Assembly: GCA_021234535.1 (NCBI GenBank)
Contig: CM037830.1
Span: 13,571,116-13,635,115, forward strand
Length of the DNA: 64,000 bases
Direction of reading: 5' to 3'
From: Stichopus chloronotus
Taxonomy: Eukaryota; Echinodermata; Holothuroidea; Aspidochirotida; Stichopodidae
Shown here: positions 36,701 to 47,190 of the stretch, in pieces
Layout of the letters: each line of letters starts with the position of its first letter
Position numbering within the stretch: the first letter of the stretch is position 1
Program-made: the position numbers and the translations under genes
Notes under the pieces: generated by a model
Told to the model about the DNA's origin: nothing
Databases searched by the model: none
The model's input: only the letters and a program-made list of their open reading frames with translations

Positions 36701-39700
36701 AGCGGCATTGCTGCGCTAGTTTAAGTTTATTTTAGATTTCATTGAAAACATAGAGCTGCAATCATGTTGTAATGATGACATACAGATACTCTGGCAAAAA
36801 AGATTGTACAACACCCTGTTGGTATCACATATTCTGGTAAATACAAGGACAGTATGATTCAATTTAAAAGTTTCAGCTGAAAACAAAGTTGGGAAGACAA
36901 TTTGAAGATATGACAAACTTGCTGGGAGGGAGGCATCAGATTTTCAGTACAGGGCAATTTTCTGAATAACCTTATTTTGCAAAAGTCTGTGACAGAAAAA
37001 AAATATGCCTGTGATGACAAATCAGAAAGATTGAATAGAAACAGTCACCTAATATGTCACATGTCATACCTTGACATAGACCTGTTGGTTGATTGGCTGT
37101 TTTTCCCCCATGATGGCCATTATTTTCATCATTAGTTTAAGTCTGAGGCAAAGTTTGTAATGTGTTCTGTTACATCATTATGTGTATCATCCAAACGGAA
37201 ACATAACAGAACTTCCTAGTTGGATAGATTCAAGCACGACAGGATTTAAGACTACATCTACAAACAAAAACTGAAAAAAAGTAGATTTATGGAACACAGT
37301 GACTAGAGGGCTGTTTGTTGAGATCTTGTTTCTTCCAGCTGATGTGTAAATTTCGTTTTACCCTAAATCATTGCTGTTGAGGGATCTGAGTGTTTTGGTC
37401 ACATTTTCGTGTGCACTTTGGTGATTTTCTCTTGTGTTTGTACATGCATGAGTTCTTGTCGGATTAAAGATGCTCAGAAATCCATGTAACCAAGTGACTG
37501 TGGGTTTCTCATAGATAGCAAGCATGACAGCTTGAAGAAATTAATTTGTCGACCACACAAGATCTAAGTCTTAAAGGTTGTGTGACATAAAAATGACTGT
37601 TTGAACTATTTAGTGTGTTAATGATTGAAAATGTTAAAGAGGCTCATTGAGTTGTTTTGTGAAATTCACTCAATTTTTCTAAACCGGTCAAGTTTCCTTC
37701 ACATACTAATGACAAACAGTCAGACTAAAAGGATCCCAAAGTTTTACATACGTTGGAACATTAATGAGTGAGTAACCAACGATTAAATTTGGTTTTTGAA
37801 ACTTTGTGACCAGACATTTTCACATTAGTACATTCACATGCACACAATCAGAGCAAGTAATGGTCAAAAATTCGAAAAAATTGACAGTTTTCATATAACT
37901 ATTGGATATGAAACTTGATTAATTATGCTAATTGTGAGTATTGTCGTGTGTTTGTATACTTCAAAATCACCGCAATCTTTACTGATGTCAACTCAATGAG
38001 CCCCTTTAACAATAGCCACAAATTCCATCAAAAATTCATCAAATATTGACGATTTTACAGGCAAATGCCTGTCTCACACCTGTATCATCAATATCTTGAC
38101 ATAAACACTTGACCAACATACAAGGTGATCTGATTATATATGATGATTATGTTGTATGTATCATCACATAATTACCAAGGTAAAAAAAAGCCTGTAAAAC
38201 CCCATGATCTGAGAGACAGGCTTATCATAAGTTTACCCATATATATACCTCTGTCAAGATAGAATAAAAGAGAATCAACAAAGATATGAAGAATACCAAT
38301 AGGATGTGCACCATTCTGCTGTATGCACATATTTTCTATACTACTGCACATGACATTTCCTATGTGAAAATTCACCACCACCATCACACTTAAATTATTT
38401 TGCTGTGATTGTACCTTCATTCTGCAGGTAAATTTAGCCGAGGACATGATGAGCTACGGAAAAGGGAATCCGAAAAGAACGATGAGAGAGAGGATAAATC
38501 TTACAAGGAAAAGAGAAGGGAAACGGACAAAAGATCGTCATCGTCTCGTGAGGACGACCAGAAACAAAGAAATGGTGGAGACAATCGACTCAAGGTAGAA
38601 TACGAATCAAAAGCAGATGGCAGATCTGGTGATAGATCAAGAGACAGAGAAAGGAGGGAACACAGAGATGAATACAGCAGAAAGTCGGAGAGCAGGCGCG
38701 ACGATAAGAGGAAGAGAAGAGACGAGGATGGCAGGGTTGAAGACAGAAAGTCAAAGTATGACAGGTTGGAGAAGTCTGAGGAAAACACAGAAGGAAAGAG
38801 GCCGGAGAAGGAAAGGTTTGTGGTGACTTTTAACTGAGCCTGTCACAGCTTACGTGTATGTGAACTGCTTTGATCAGTTACATTTATAATATTCTGAGTG
38901 AGAACATTTTGAGTTGAAATTAAAAGGTCATCTTGTACCCTCTTTTCATTTGTATGTGAAAACATTGCATATATGTCTTTGTCTGAAATTATCTTAAAAT
39001 TCACCAAGTTGGTTGTGTCATACAGTATCCTTTTCTGTATTGCACCTTTCTATAACTTGAACTGCAGATGTTTTTGAAGTTACTTTAACTTATCATGTCT
39101 TCAAAGTTAGGTTAACTTATCTTTATTTCAGGCGTAAAGTTATTTGAATAATAAATATTTCTTATTTTAATCTATATTACGTTAACTCAAATAATCAGTG
39201 AGAAATATCAACCATGTGACTTACTGTGTGGATGTAACAATGTCCTTTGGTGAAAGTGGTATATGCTCCACAAATGCAATCATCAGAAAAGCAATGTAGT
39301 TTGTACTTATAAAAATTTCATTAAGGTGTTCAGGTAGTTTCTCCATTCTCCCTATAAAGGAAAGTGAATGTTTTCCCCTTATTTCCATGTTCATTGCAAA
39401 GGAACGTAGCAACTGTTTGCCCTTTTCAATCATTTTAGAAAGGAACATTGGATGCCTCTCTTCATTAAATTTAATTGGCAATGTAAATAAATGTAACAAG
39501 TTATTGTAACATCACAGAGCAATTCAGATGTACAGTACTGGAGGTCCCAAGTATTCAGGCTATGAATCATCTGTCAGGCAATCAAATTCACTCTCAGGCT
39601 ACAGTTTCATTAAAAGAAATATCTGTACCCAAGTAATCTACTGGCTTGTTCTCATAGAAGACAGATAAATGCTCTGAAATTTACTGATCACATGAGTGTA

Positions 39701-42700
39701 AAAACAAAAAGCATCAGAATACATGGAATGTAAAACATAACCTTCTTTAAGTATGTACCAACAACAGTAATTTCCACAACAAACTTGTGCATGCACATCA
39801 GGTGCATAACATCCTTTATGTTTACACCTAAATGCATTTACTACATTTAGTCATATCAATTCAAATACAATAACATGGATGACAATGAATATTCATGACC
39901 TAGCTATACACTTTCACCCAGTTGGGACAATATTATCCAAACTGTGCTTTCATGTCCTGCTTGGCAGCACACTTTTATTTGCTGTCACCACTAGCAGCGT
40001 GAATAACACGTTTACATGTGTCTCTGCCAGATCAAGCTCAGGAGCCATTTGTATTGTTAGTTTTTGTGCTTTGAGGCCCATTATGGAAGAACAGTACAGA
40101 ATCTGTAATAGTGTTTCGAGACTGTCTGAACTGACTGTGCACCTTGCCTCTACACAATGCACTGTATGCAACCTGTATGCTTACCTTACAGTATGAAAAT
40201 ATCAAAGAAACTGTCCATTTGCTGAAGGTAAGAACTTTTCTACATTTCACATCTAGGTACTGGTTATGTCCCGATCTGAGGGTCAGGTTCATTGACAAAG
40301 CTTTCAAGTCTGGCAGATATTACAACAGTAAGGTTCGTGTGGTAGACGTACAAGAACGAGATGTGTGCTCCTGTCAGACGGATGAAGGGACGCTTTTGCA
40401 TGGTAAATTTCAGTTTCTTACCTGTGAGCTGAAATCTTGAATATATGTACAGTTGATGTATGCAGTCATTTTTAGTTTAGTTCAGACCACAAAAGCTTTA
40501 AATGTGTTTGAAAACTACATGTATACATGCAGAAATATTGTTAGACTTTATTCTACAGTAATTCAAAACTGCAAATGTTGACAGCCAGTATCTGGCTATG
40601 GAATAAACCTCAACAGAAATTTACACTAAAACAAAAATAAAAGAACGATCTAATAATCAGGCAGTATTGATAATTTTCCCAGAATGCTTAAATGCAGCAA
40701 CCTTTGACAAATATTCCAAGGAAACAGAATATTTCTCACAGCAGACTTGTCAAAGCCCCTCAGCAATATTTTGTTATATTTTGGATTGAACTCAACAATT
40801 GTGACAATACAGATCACTACCTCAGAAAGGAGGGCTTAGATGATAACAATGTGCAAAAGACATTATACATTGTCTGCCTGTATGACATGACAGATTTCCC
40901 ATCATTCAAAGCACCACTGTGAAATAGAAATCTATTTGAACATTTCCAAAACAGAACATGCTATTGAGATATGGTTTCCACTAATGAATAGTGTCAAGTG
41001 AGTTTGTCTTTTAGAGTAACTCTCTATAAAGGAACAATGTAATAAAATGAAGAAATTAGACATTATGAGATCAGGTCTTAGAACATTTTTACTAGAACAT
41101 GAAACGTTGCAGCATTGAAGAATTTTTCTGTGTTCAGTGTTAAAGAACCAGCCACTTGCTATCTTTGAACTGTTTTGTACAAGTCTTTTTGTTGTTTCTC
41201 TATTTTCTTTTTGTTGGGGGGGGGGGAAGGTGCTCTCGTATATTGTCTACAATGAAAACTTGCCTTTAGCCTCTACATTGTGTTGGTTTACAACAGTCAG
41301 TACAAAGAATGCATTTCTTTGGTGTGTTGAAAGTATGTTGATAATCCCTTGAAGTCTTCATCTGCAGATATCCTAATACTGTTTACTGTCAGACAGGTAA
41401 AGGGATTCTCCTGTATGCTAATTTTCAACCACTTACCTGTGAATTAAAGTCCGGCCTTTATTGCGTAGTCAGCGTGTGTGGCCTAGTTGTTTCTATTGAG
41501 TCCACAATTACTTAAACTAAGTTTATGTTCAACAACTTGTGAAGTCGCTTTAGTCAGTTCAGATTTCTTTCTCTTCCAGATATTCATCAGAATATGTTGG
41601 AAACATTAATACCAAAATCAGAACCAGGATGTATTATGATTGTCCAAGGAAAGCACAAAGGACAGGTTGGTTTCAGTCTTATTTTTTTCCTTTGTCTCCC
41701 TTTAATTACCTATTTAGTGACCCTAATTAATACTATTGTCTGTCAATCATGATTTAGATGCAGTGTGTTGTGAAGTGACAGTTTATTTTCATGACATTTT
41801 CATGGTATGCTTTAATGCAGAGCTGGCCGTCACAATCCTTGAATAGTGATGGTATTGTGTGAGAGGCATGCTGAAAAGTCAGTTGTGGTAAAAGTCTCTG
41901 AAAGGCACTTTGAAAAATATTATTACATGCAGATAGAGCAAAAGGGCACAAGTCTAGCAAACAACTCTGAAGGGTAAATAGCCCATCATCCCCCCCCCCC
42001 CACCTGCTGCGTGGGCCAGATAATGTTTAGAGGTGAGTGGGTAGTAAACCATTTACAATGTATACGTGAGACCAGGGCCATCTTGGAGGGGCAAATGTAG
42101 ATTCCATGTGTGACAACTTCGATGATTATGTTGTTGTGGCATTGCATGTTGCTCTAAATAGCAACTCGGCCATTCTTGCCAAGATGCTCCGCTTGAGTCA
42201 CATCATAAGTGCCATGATCATTACATGATAAAATGTGTAAATTTAAGGCAGTGGCTTGAGCAAACATTTATGGGTATGTCAAGATTATTAGTCCTTGCCA
42301 AAGTCTTATCTCATTCAATCTCTGAACCGTTCCACAGAAGGATTGTCAATAAAGACCCACTTGCAGCAAGACTTACAATTATTTCCCCCAACAATTATTT
42401 CTCTCTAGCATTCATCAGGAAAAGATTGATCGTATTGTTGTAGGATGCGCTATAACATGCAAAACCTCGGTGACAATGACATCATACACTCTACATGACA
42501 TGTGTACTTGCCATGTCTGCTGGTGGAAGGCAGGTTGTTATGGTCTCTGTTATTTCTGCCAGGGTTTCCATTGGTGCTGTTGTGATTTAGTACTACATTT
42601 GACACTATTATGAAGCAATGTACTGTAGCCAATTCCTATTTGAAACTGTGAGATAAAAGTCACAAAAGTTCCCAACTTCCTGCTATGAGTTCTTGGAAAA

Positions 42701-44794
42701 CTACTCTCTGTCACAAAATTGTTATAAACTCCTCTCATATATAAAATAAATAGTATACACAACGATCAGCTGGAAGTCATTCCAGCAACATAACTGTGTA
42801 TACTGTACAATGCAATATCTGCTCATTATTTCACATGTCCTTAAGAATTATTACAAGACATCAGTGACAAAACTACATAAAGGTCAGCTGCATGGACACA
42901 CAAAAGACAGGAGTAAGTCTTAGTGTGTCCATTTCTCATAGTTAATCATGTCAATAATCTCTCTGTTCACACTGGCAACCATTGTGACCACCTCCTGTGG
43001 TTTTAACTTACCACTGGTTGTGCTCCCATTTCTGCAAAATAGTGTACTTTATACTTGTGTGAAATACCAACTGACATGCGGGAGGATTATCTGCGGGTGA
43101 ATTTTCTGTTACTCATAAATGATGATCCCATAATTAATTGGTTGAATTTGAAATAGTTCTGGTTATTGGGTCCTTTGCAGTCAGGTTGACATGGGATCGA
43201 GGACTGTTACAATAAATTTTAGATCCTCTGTAGAAAATTCAATAGATTTCTCGCGTCCTCTCAAGATTAACAACAGACAGTCTATTGTTAAGGTTAGGGT
43301 TGAGGAAGAAAAAACAAAAGAAACCACAATAAGGTCCTCGGAATGAATGGAAAACAAAGCTGTATGGGTGTGTGTGTGACTGTGACACTTGCTTGGGTGG
43401 GCTCTAACTCAATAGGGGAAAGTGGGATGAAAGTCAAACTTGGTATGTAGGTTTGCCATATTGAGAAAGTGTGCCCTATTATTGTTTTTGGTGGAGGTCA
43501 AAGGTCTTCTGGAGACACTGGGAGCAAAACTCATTGTTCATGTGACAATTACTTGGGTACATTCTTATTCAATAGGGGAAGGTGGGATGAAAGTCAAACT
43601 TGGTATGTAGATTTGCCATATGGAGAAGGTGTGCTCTATTGTTTTTGTTGGAGGTCAAAGGTCATCTGGGGCACTGGTGCAAAGCTCTAAAAACCTTTAT
43701 AATACAATATCTCAACTTATAAAGTTTAGCCAATTTCACACTTTGTATATGTATGCATTATGGTAATGGAGCCTGCAGGGTGTTCAGGAATTTTGTTCAC
43801 AAGGTCTAAATGGGTCATGTTAAGAAATCATGCAAAATGCCTCTTCTTCTACAGATTGTATGGCATTAACTTGAAATTGTGTCACGTTACTGCTATGATA
43901 GTGTCCCTCTGGTTGTTCAGAGTAATTGGTCCCAAGTGGGCCATATGGACCATTTTATGAAATGCCTAATGTTTCTTTTCTGCATATATTGTGCATTGCT
44001 ATGTAGAAGGATTGTCAAATTAGCACTTGCGGTAGTAGAATCTTTTGCAGTGTTCAAGATTTGTGGGTCCAACTCCAGGTTGGGCCATATGGGCTATGAA
44101 TTATTACATATTGTGAAGTGATAGTTCTTCAACAGCCTACATGTTACAGTGTTGAGGGTTTTTCAGATTAGTACCATCGTAGACAAGAACCTTGGGCTAA
44201 TCAGCATTCTTGTGGACAAAATGCAGTCCAAACTTTTTTGGAATGTGATAAATTGTGGATTAATCTTGGGTAAGACTAAATGACTACAGTTGAATTAAAA
44301 TAATCTTCATGCAAGGAACTATAGTGCATTTCGGCTCTTGTTATCAATTAAGTAATTTGGACAGGTTGACATTTTCCTGAGAATCAAGTATATAACTTTA
44401 ATTTTTGCACTTAAAAATGTTTCTAAGTTAAAAAAAAACCGAACAAGGATGACTTACTTTAAGACTGTGTGTCAGTTAAATAGTTTAGGTCATTGTATTT
44501 GCAAATTACTGCCCATAAACACAAGAAAATAATGTGAAATGTCTCTCCAAATGCAAATTGCTACTTGAATTGTCCAAGTTATTACCTCACATTCTATCTT
44601 TTCTGGTACAGTATTACCCAGATATTGTTGTTTGTTTTCTTTCTCCTTTTCAGGTCGGCAACATCTTGAGCAAAGACAAGAAGAGATGCAAAGCCGACGT
44701 ACAACTGCTCAGGGATCGAGAGGAAATAATTCGACTGAGCTACGACGACATCTGTGAATATGTCGGAGATATCCATGCAGCAGAAGACTTGTAG
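24542..44794 (+). CDS. GPKOW: GPKOW, G-patch and KOW motif splicing protein (10 coding exons)
   Basis: Joining ten exons (24542-24708, 27966-28165, 28913-29052, 30655-30761, 31421-31607, 33193-33325, 38428-38815, 40257-40402, 41580-41665, 44654-44794) gives an uninterrupted ~564-residue protein, with all junctions in phase and GT-AG. GPKOW is an RNA-binding nuclear protein, related to yeast Spp2, that binds the helicase DHX16/Prp2 through its G-patch in activated spliceosomes. Visible here are KELVIPLI (exon 2, as in vertebrate GPKOW), the G-patch (exons 4-5, residues ~180-225), KOW1 (exon 5, GPHKNLYGL), a charged low-complexity insert (exon 7), the RDLRVRF-like block [19 protein letters not shown] (exon 8), KOW2 (exons 9-10) and the conserved C terminus. 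Human GPKOW is ~476 residues, and the excess is mainly exon 7. The first ATG sits in a good context (AAACATGG). Confidence 0.96.
24709..27965 (+). other. GPKOW intron 1
   Basis: A 3.26-kb intron with no recognised gene. It has a poly-G run (about 26491-26504) and TTTT tracts. A 43-codon open stretch (27564-27693) ending in a good donor (CAG|GTACGT) is discussed as a possible cryptic exon. Its phase does not fit exon 2. Confidence 0.8.
27966..28165 (+). CDS. GPKOW: GPKOW exon 2
   Basis: Acceptor GGTAATTTCAG. Encodes the conserved KELVIPLI block, then an acidic-basic stretch with [11 protein letters not shown] (a possible nuclear localisation signal) and EAVKEIIK, matching the VKELI position of vertebrate GPKOW. 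Donor CAAAG|GTACAA, phase 1. Confidence 0.95.
28913..29052 (+). CDS. GPKOW: GPKOW exon 3
   Basis: Acceptor TCTTCTACAG. Encodes [12 protein letters not shown] and [17 protein letters not shown]. The second is equivalent to the IPMI block of the vertebrate protein. Donor ATGAG|GTAAAT, phase 0. Confidence 0.95.
29053..30654 (+). other. GPKOW intron 3
   Basis: A 1.6-kb intron. It contains an inverted copy of the 212-bp repeat at about 29690-29880 and otherwise nothing recognised. Confidence 0.85.
29690..29880 (-). mobile_element. 212-bp repeat family, intronic copy
   Basis: In reverse complement it aligns along its length with the insertion at 9393-9604, sharing AACTGGTTCT, GGGATCCATTGTTTTGA and GGTTGGGAGAATTGAAA. 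It is diverged, so not a recent insertion. Confidence 0.8.
30655..30761 (+). CDS. GPKOW: GPKOW exon 4 (G-patch core)
   Basis: Encodes [21 protein letters not shown] and then [14 protein letters not shown], the glycine-rich G-patch that binds DEAH helicases. The conserved aromatic, GMGW and GIG positions are all present. Donor AAAAA|GTAAAT, phase 2. The codon completed by exon 5 restores lysine. Confidence 0.97.
31421..31607 (+). CDS. GPKOW: GPKOW exon 5 (end of G-patch, KOW1)
   Basis: Acceptor CCTATTTCAG. Encodes the [10 protein letters not shown] end of the G-patch, a polar spacer, and [17 protein letters not shown], the first KOW motif. Donor GGCCTG|GTAGGC, phase 0. Confidence 0.97.
33193..33325 (+). 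CDS. GPKOW: GPKOW exon 6
   Basis: Acceptor TGATTCTAG. Encodes the second half of the KOW1 fold, including [19 protein letters not shown], which aligns with the VRAMVRLAVGSRVVTVS segment of the human protein. Donor TCTTG|GTAAGT, phase 1. Confidence 0.95.
33916..35000 (+). repeat. Hairpin-headed dispersed repeat (decayed)
   Basis: Starts with TTTTTAGCTCACACACT and its complement AGTGTGTGAA, a short hairpin. It continues into text resembling another intronic repeat at 43391-43690 (GCCCATATTGAG and TTGCTTTTGGTG). Elements headed by a TTTAGCTCAC hairpin are common in marine invertebrate genomes. The boundaries here are approximate. Confidence 0.45.
34478..34514. repeat. (TG)n-rich microsatellite
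   Basis: Imperfect GTGTGTATGTGTG tract. Confidence 0.85.
35222..35736 (+). pseudogene. BEL/Pao-type gag remnant
   Basis: Two overlapping frames (35292-35552 and 35521-35736), preceded by a short ATG frame at 35222, encode a glutamate/lysine-rich coiled-coil-like segment. This is followed by [37 protein letters not shown] and the cysteine of DYCVFL. This order matches the gag-side domain (DUF1759-like) of BEL/Pao LTR retrotransposons, where LPK..LP.FDGD...W..F and L.YL...L.G.A are hallmarks. The frames are broken at about 35300 and 35530, and no protease, reverse transcriptase or LTR was found nearby. It is an inert fragment in a GPKOW intron. Confidence 0.7.
36465..36685. repeat. Fold-back (inverted-repeat) element
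   Basis: AACCCCTATGTTCCAGCACA near 36480 is complementary, with few mismatches, to the segment around TGTGTCAGAACATAGGGCTG near 36653. Additional GAACAT-type motifs lie inside. The arrangement suggests a short fold-back MITE. Confidence 0.65.
37634..38009. mobile_element. TTAA-flanked MITE
   Basis: The element is bounded by TTAA at 37634-37637 and 38006-38009. Its inverted ends are AGAGGCTCATTGAGTTG and CAACTCAATGAGCCCCT, 16 of 17 paired. The ~370-bp interior has no open frame. It is the compact relative of the element at 10712-11948. TTAA flanks suggest mobilisation by a piggyBac-like transposase, inferred from the target only. Confidence 0.9.
38428..38815 (+). CDS. GPKOW: GPKOW exon 7 (charged RS/RE/KD-rich insert)
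   Basis: Acceptor TCATTCTGCAG. Encodes ~129 residues composed almost only of Arg, Lys, Glu, Asp and Ser (for example [18 protein letters not shown]), a typical low-complexity spliceosomal tail. Vertebrate GPKOW has only a short basic linker between its KOW motifs here, so this exon accounts for the greater protein length. The frame is open over 388 bp, phase 1 in and phase 2 out (GAAAG|GTTTGT). Confidence 0.93.
40257..40402 (+). CDS. GPKOW: GPKOW exon 8
   Basis: Acceptor TTTCACATCTAG. Encodes [20 protein letters not shown] and [20 protein letters not shown], matching the highly conserved HRDLRVRFVDNMYKGGQYYN region of vertebrate GPKOW. Donor TTGCATG|GTAAAT, phase 1. A degenerate copy of its 3' end lies at 41386-41451. 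Confidence 0.97.
41386..41451 (+). repeat. Degenerate duplicate of GPKOW exon 8 donor region
   Basis: Ungapped alignment with 40371-40436 (last 32 bp of exon 8 and the first 34 bp of intron 8) shows 48 of 66 identical bases by my count. Read through in the same frame, both give CQT..G.LL...FQ.LTCELKS. The similarity crosses the splice donor, so this is a DNA-level duplication and not a retrocopy. Confidence 0.65.
41580..41665 (+). CDS. GPKOW: GPKOW exon 9 (KOW2, first half)
   Basis: Acceptor CTCTTCCAG. Encodes [19 protein letters not shown] and QGKHKGQ, the start of KOW2, equivalent to EDMLETLVPKAEG in the human protein. Donor GACAG|GTTGGT, phase 0. Confidence 0.96.
41666..44653 (+). other. 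GPKOW intron 9
   Basis: A 3-kb intron with a poly-C run (about 41990-42000) and a 160-bp tandem repeat at 43391-43690. No other gene is recognised. Confidence 0.8.
43391..43690 (+). repeat. 160-bp tandem repeat with DR1-like motif
   Basis: AATAGGGGAA(A/G)GTGGGATG recurs at 43411 and 43571. Each unit ends in GGAGGTCAAAGGTC. The second unit contains a perfect AGGTCA-A-AGGTCA at 43652-43664. Related text occurs at 34585-34620 and 35796-35840. Confidence 0.85.
44654..44794 (+). CDS. GPKOW: GPKOW exon 10 (KOW2 end, C terminus)
   Basis: Acceptor CTCCTTTTCAG. Encodes [18 protein letters not shown] and [15 protein letters not shown], followed by TAG at 44792-44794. The terminal Y-D-x-I-C-x-Y block is diagnostic of GPKOW. 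Confidence 0.97.
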   Translation, partial: VGNILSKDKKRCKADVQLLRDREEIIRLSYDDICEYVGDIHAAEDL

Positions 44795-45315
44795 AAGCTC
44801 AAAACAAACCTTACATGAACTAGTTCAAGAAATAATGTCGCAAATGCTTAGACATGTAGCCTTCCAAGGAGGGAGCAGACTATCTAAGGGTAGCACCATT
44901 TCAGGTTGACATGAAGCGTAGGAGAAACTTTGCCTCCCATATCACTGGAAGTGGGAAGTGGCACTTCGTCATATGTTGCATTAAAACATAAAAATACGTG
45001 AAACATCAGTATTGTAGAGGAAGGAAAATGCAAAAAATAGGCTTAAGGAGGGGGTGTTTGTCCCTATCTCCTCCCCCTTCCTCCCTTCCTCCACTTGCCT
45101 TGGCTATGCACCTGCAAATACTGGAAAAGCAACATGAAGTGAAATGGTGGTAGGATAGGGTGCCAAAGAAATGTCTAAACATATGTCAGGGATGTTCTTT
45201 CACTTTGTGGACTATTCAGTCTTTTTCATTCCCTGTTAATATACATCTAACAGGCCATTGCACAGTGATCTAGCAATAGTTGGTCAGAGTGACAATAAAA
45301 ATTTGACAGAAAGAA
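44795..45315 (+). other. GPKOW 3' UTR
   Basis: Inferred untranslated region, extending to the first good polyadenylation signal. No coding potential was seen. Confidence 0.6.
45294..45299 (+). terminator. AATAAA polyadenylation signal (candidate for GPKOW)
   Basis: Canonical hexamer about 500 bp after the stop codon. No closer canonical signal was noticed. Confidence 0.5.
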
Positions 45316-45644
45316 TTGTTTGAGCGTCTTAGACACGTACGATGTGTTATCACATACTGCCATAACAATGCTGTTGCATGCATTGTCAGTTGCCATCAAT
45401 ATTTGAAGAAGTATGCTCACCAGGAAACATGGCTCAATCCTATTATGCGTGTTAAATCCTATTCATATGCCTCAAAGCACAATGAGGAAATGATATGCTT
45501 TGACCTTTAAAGCTTTGAAAACATCACAAAATAATTCAGGAAATGGGCCATGCTACTTCGCAAATCAGTAACTGGACACCAATACAGATTCTGAAGAACT
45601 GACAATGAAATGTTTTCAGGATTTGTCATTTGTGTATGTTATAT

Positions 45645-45960
45645 GTGTTTGATTTGTGTAGAGTTAGGTTGGTTGTTAAAGTGTCCGTCTTACAATCGTG
45701 GTGGAACCACTTGGAAAATTTCTGGGGATTCAAATTTGGCTTGTTCAGTAATGTCTACAGTGGTGCATGTGTTCGGGTTATTTGGGTTTCTGTTGTCTGA
45801 TTTGAGTCTTGTCCACTTCAGGTTGCTTGGTACAGCTGATAAGCTGCTGAGCTTGGCAGGTTCTCTACCCCTCCCAGCCTTTGGGAAACTGGCCAAAGAC
45901 TAGGGGATGTACCCTCATCTGTTGGAATGAGGACGTTAAATAGGGGTTTCGGGAGCAGGT
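45645..45960 (+). mobile_element. SINE-like repeat
   Basis: The left part (GGTTGGTTGTTAAAGTGTCC, then CTTACAATC and later GGATTCAAAT) looks like a decayed tRNA-derived head, with an A-box-like segment, an anticodon-arm-like segment and a B-box-like GATTCAAAT. The right part holds GAATGAGGACGTTAAATA, resembling a 3' motif (GGGACGTTAAA) that I recall from marine-invertebrate SINEs. Assignment is by pattern only. Confidence 0.45.
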
Positions 45961-47190
45961 TTGTACTGGATTGTTGGTTCACCTCTGCCTCGTTAGCTTC
46001 TGAACACCAATCAAAAAGAGTAGACCAATTTCGAGGGTGTTCATCCATGAGTAACATGGTACAGGATCCTTGAAAAGTCTTCACCCTTCCTGATCCTTGA
46101 ATTTTCAAATCCAATTTGGTAGTTTCAAGGATATTATTTCTTTTCTTACATATCTTGTGAAATTGATTGACATTTGTGTAACACTTTTCCTTATAAAATT
46201 TTAACATACAAACTTTTTGTGCACCTATGTTTTATATTTCAAGTCCTTACATCTGTGTTAATTATGTGGTGGTGTGTTGATACAGTGAAGAACATCTGTT
46301 TAACAGCTAACTTAAAGTTGACTAGGTCGTCCATAGTCGTAGCGGAATATAGACAAGGCTTTACACTATGTCACTCCTACCAGATAAAGAAGCAAATTCC
46401 TCGATGTGTTTCTGTTGTTTTCTTTGAAAATTGCTTTTTTCCATTGATAAAGTTGTACCCACCTCGTGTGTGACCCTGTGCAAAATAGTGTACCCACACC
46501 GAGCTTTTTCAAAGTCAACTTTTTAGTCCAACTTTTGGGGCTGACGGGGGTCATTGTCATGCATGACCTCTGCTACAGTAACAAATGAGAACTTCACCGT
46601 CTTTTGTGATTTCATTGCGTAAAATATACGCAGTGATGCATTTCAAGTTGTGGGTTTTTTTTTTTGTAGGCTAAGTTATGCTTAGTCAGTTTTTCAGTAA
46701 AGTCAGTTTGACCCATCTGACAGGCAGTTTCCAATAGAAAGATGTCACCATTGTTGGTCTGATTCAATGAATGTGAAGTCACTGCTACAGATGTCGTAGA
46801 GGGGAATCTTCCCTAGTTTTTCATGGGATCATCATTATTAGATCATCTAAAGTCATAATGAAGCCCCACCCACTCATTTACATTCTTGAACACGTAGAAA
46901 AAGGTCATGCCAAAGCTAGGAAATGTATGCGGTGGGGGAAAGCATGCTGTGTGTGCAAATCTGGGCTGATGAATGCGAAGGATCGTACTCACATTTTTAA
47001 TCTTTCCACCAGCGCCTGATTTCCCAAAGGCCAAAGGCAACACGTGTGGCGGATTACCAATATAATAATAAAAAAAAACACTTGAACGAGAAACAAACAG
47101 GAAATTTAAGTAGTTGACTTCAAATATGATCGGTCTGCGTGATGAGTTGTCCAGTGACATCCCAATCCATCATAAACGAAGGGATTTTCC
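45961..47190. other. Intergenic stretch without recognised gene
   Basis: No domain or RNA gene is recognised. A poly-T tract is near 46655-46666. Confidence 0.5.

Larger units (their letters stand above)
33326..38427 (+). other. GPKOW intron 6, repeat-rich
   Basis: At 5.1 kb this is the longest intron. It holds a hairpin-headed dispersed repeat (from about 33918), a TG microsatellite (about 34480-34515), a BEL/Pao gag remnant (35222-35736), a fold-back element (36465-36685) and a TTAA-flanked MITE (37634-38009). Confidence 0.85.

Noticed and set aside
38501..38788. 95-codon minus-strand Ser/Leu-rich frame
   Set aside because: It is the antisense shadow of the charged GPKOW exon 7.
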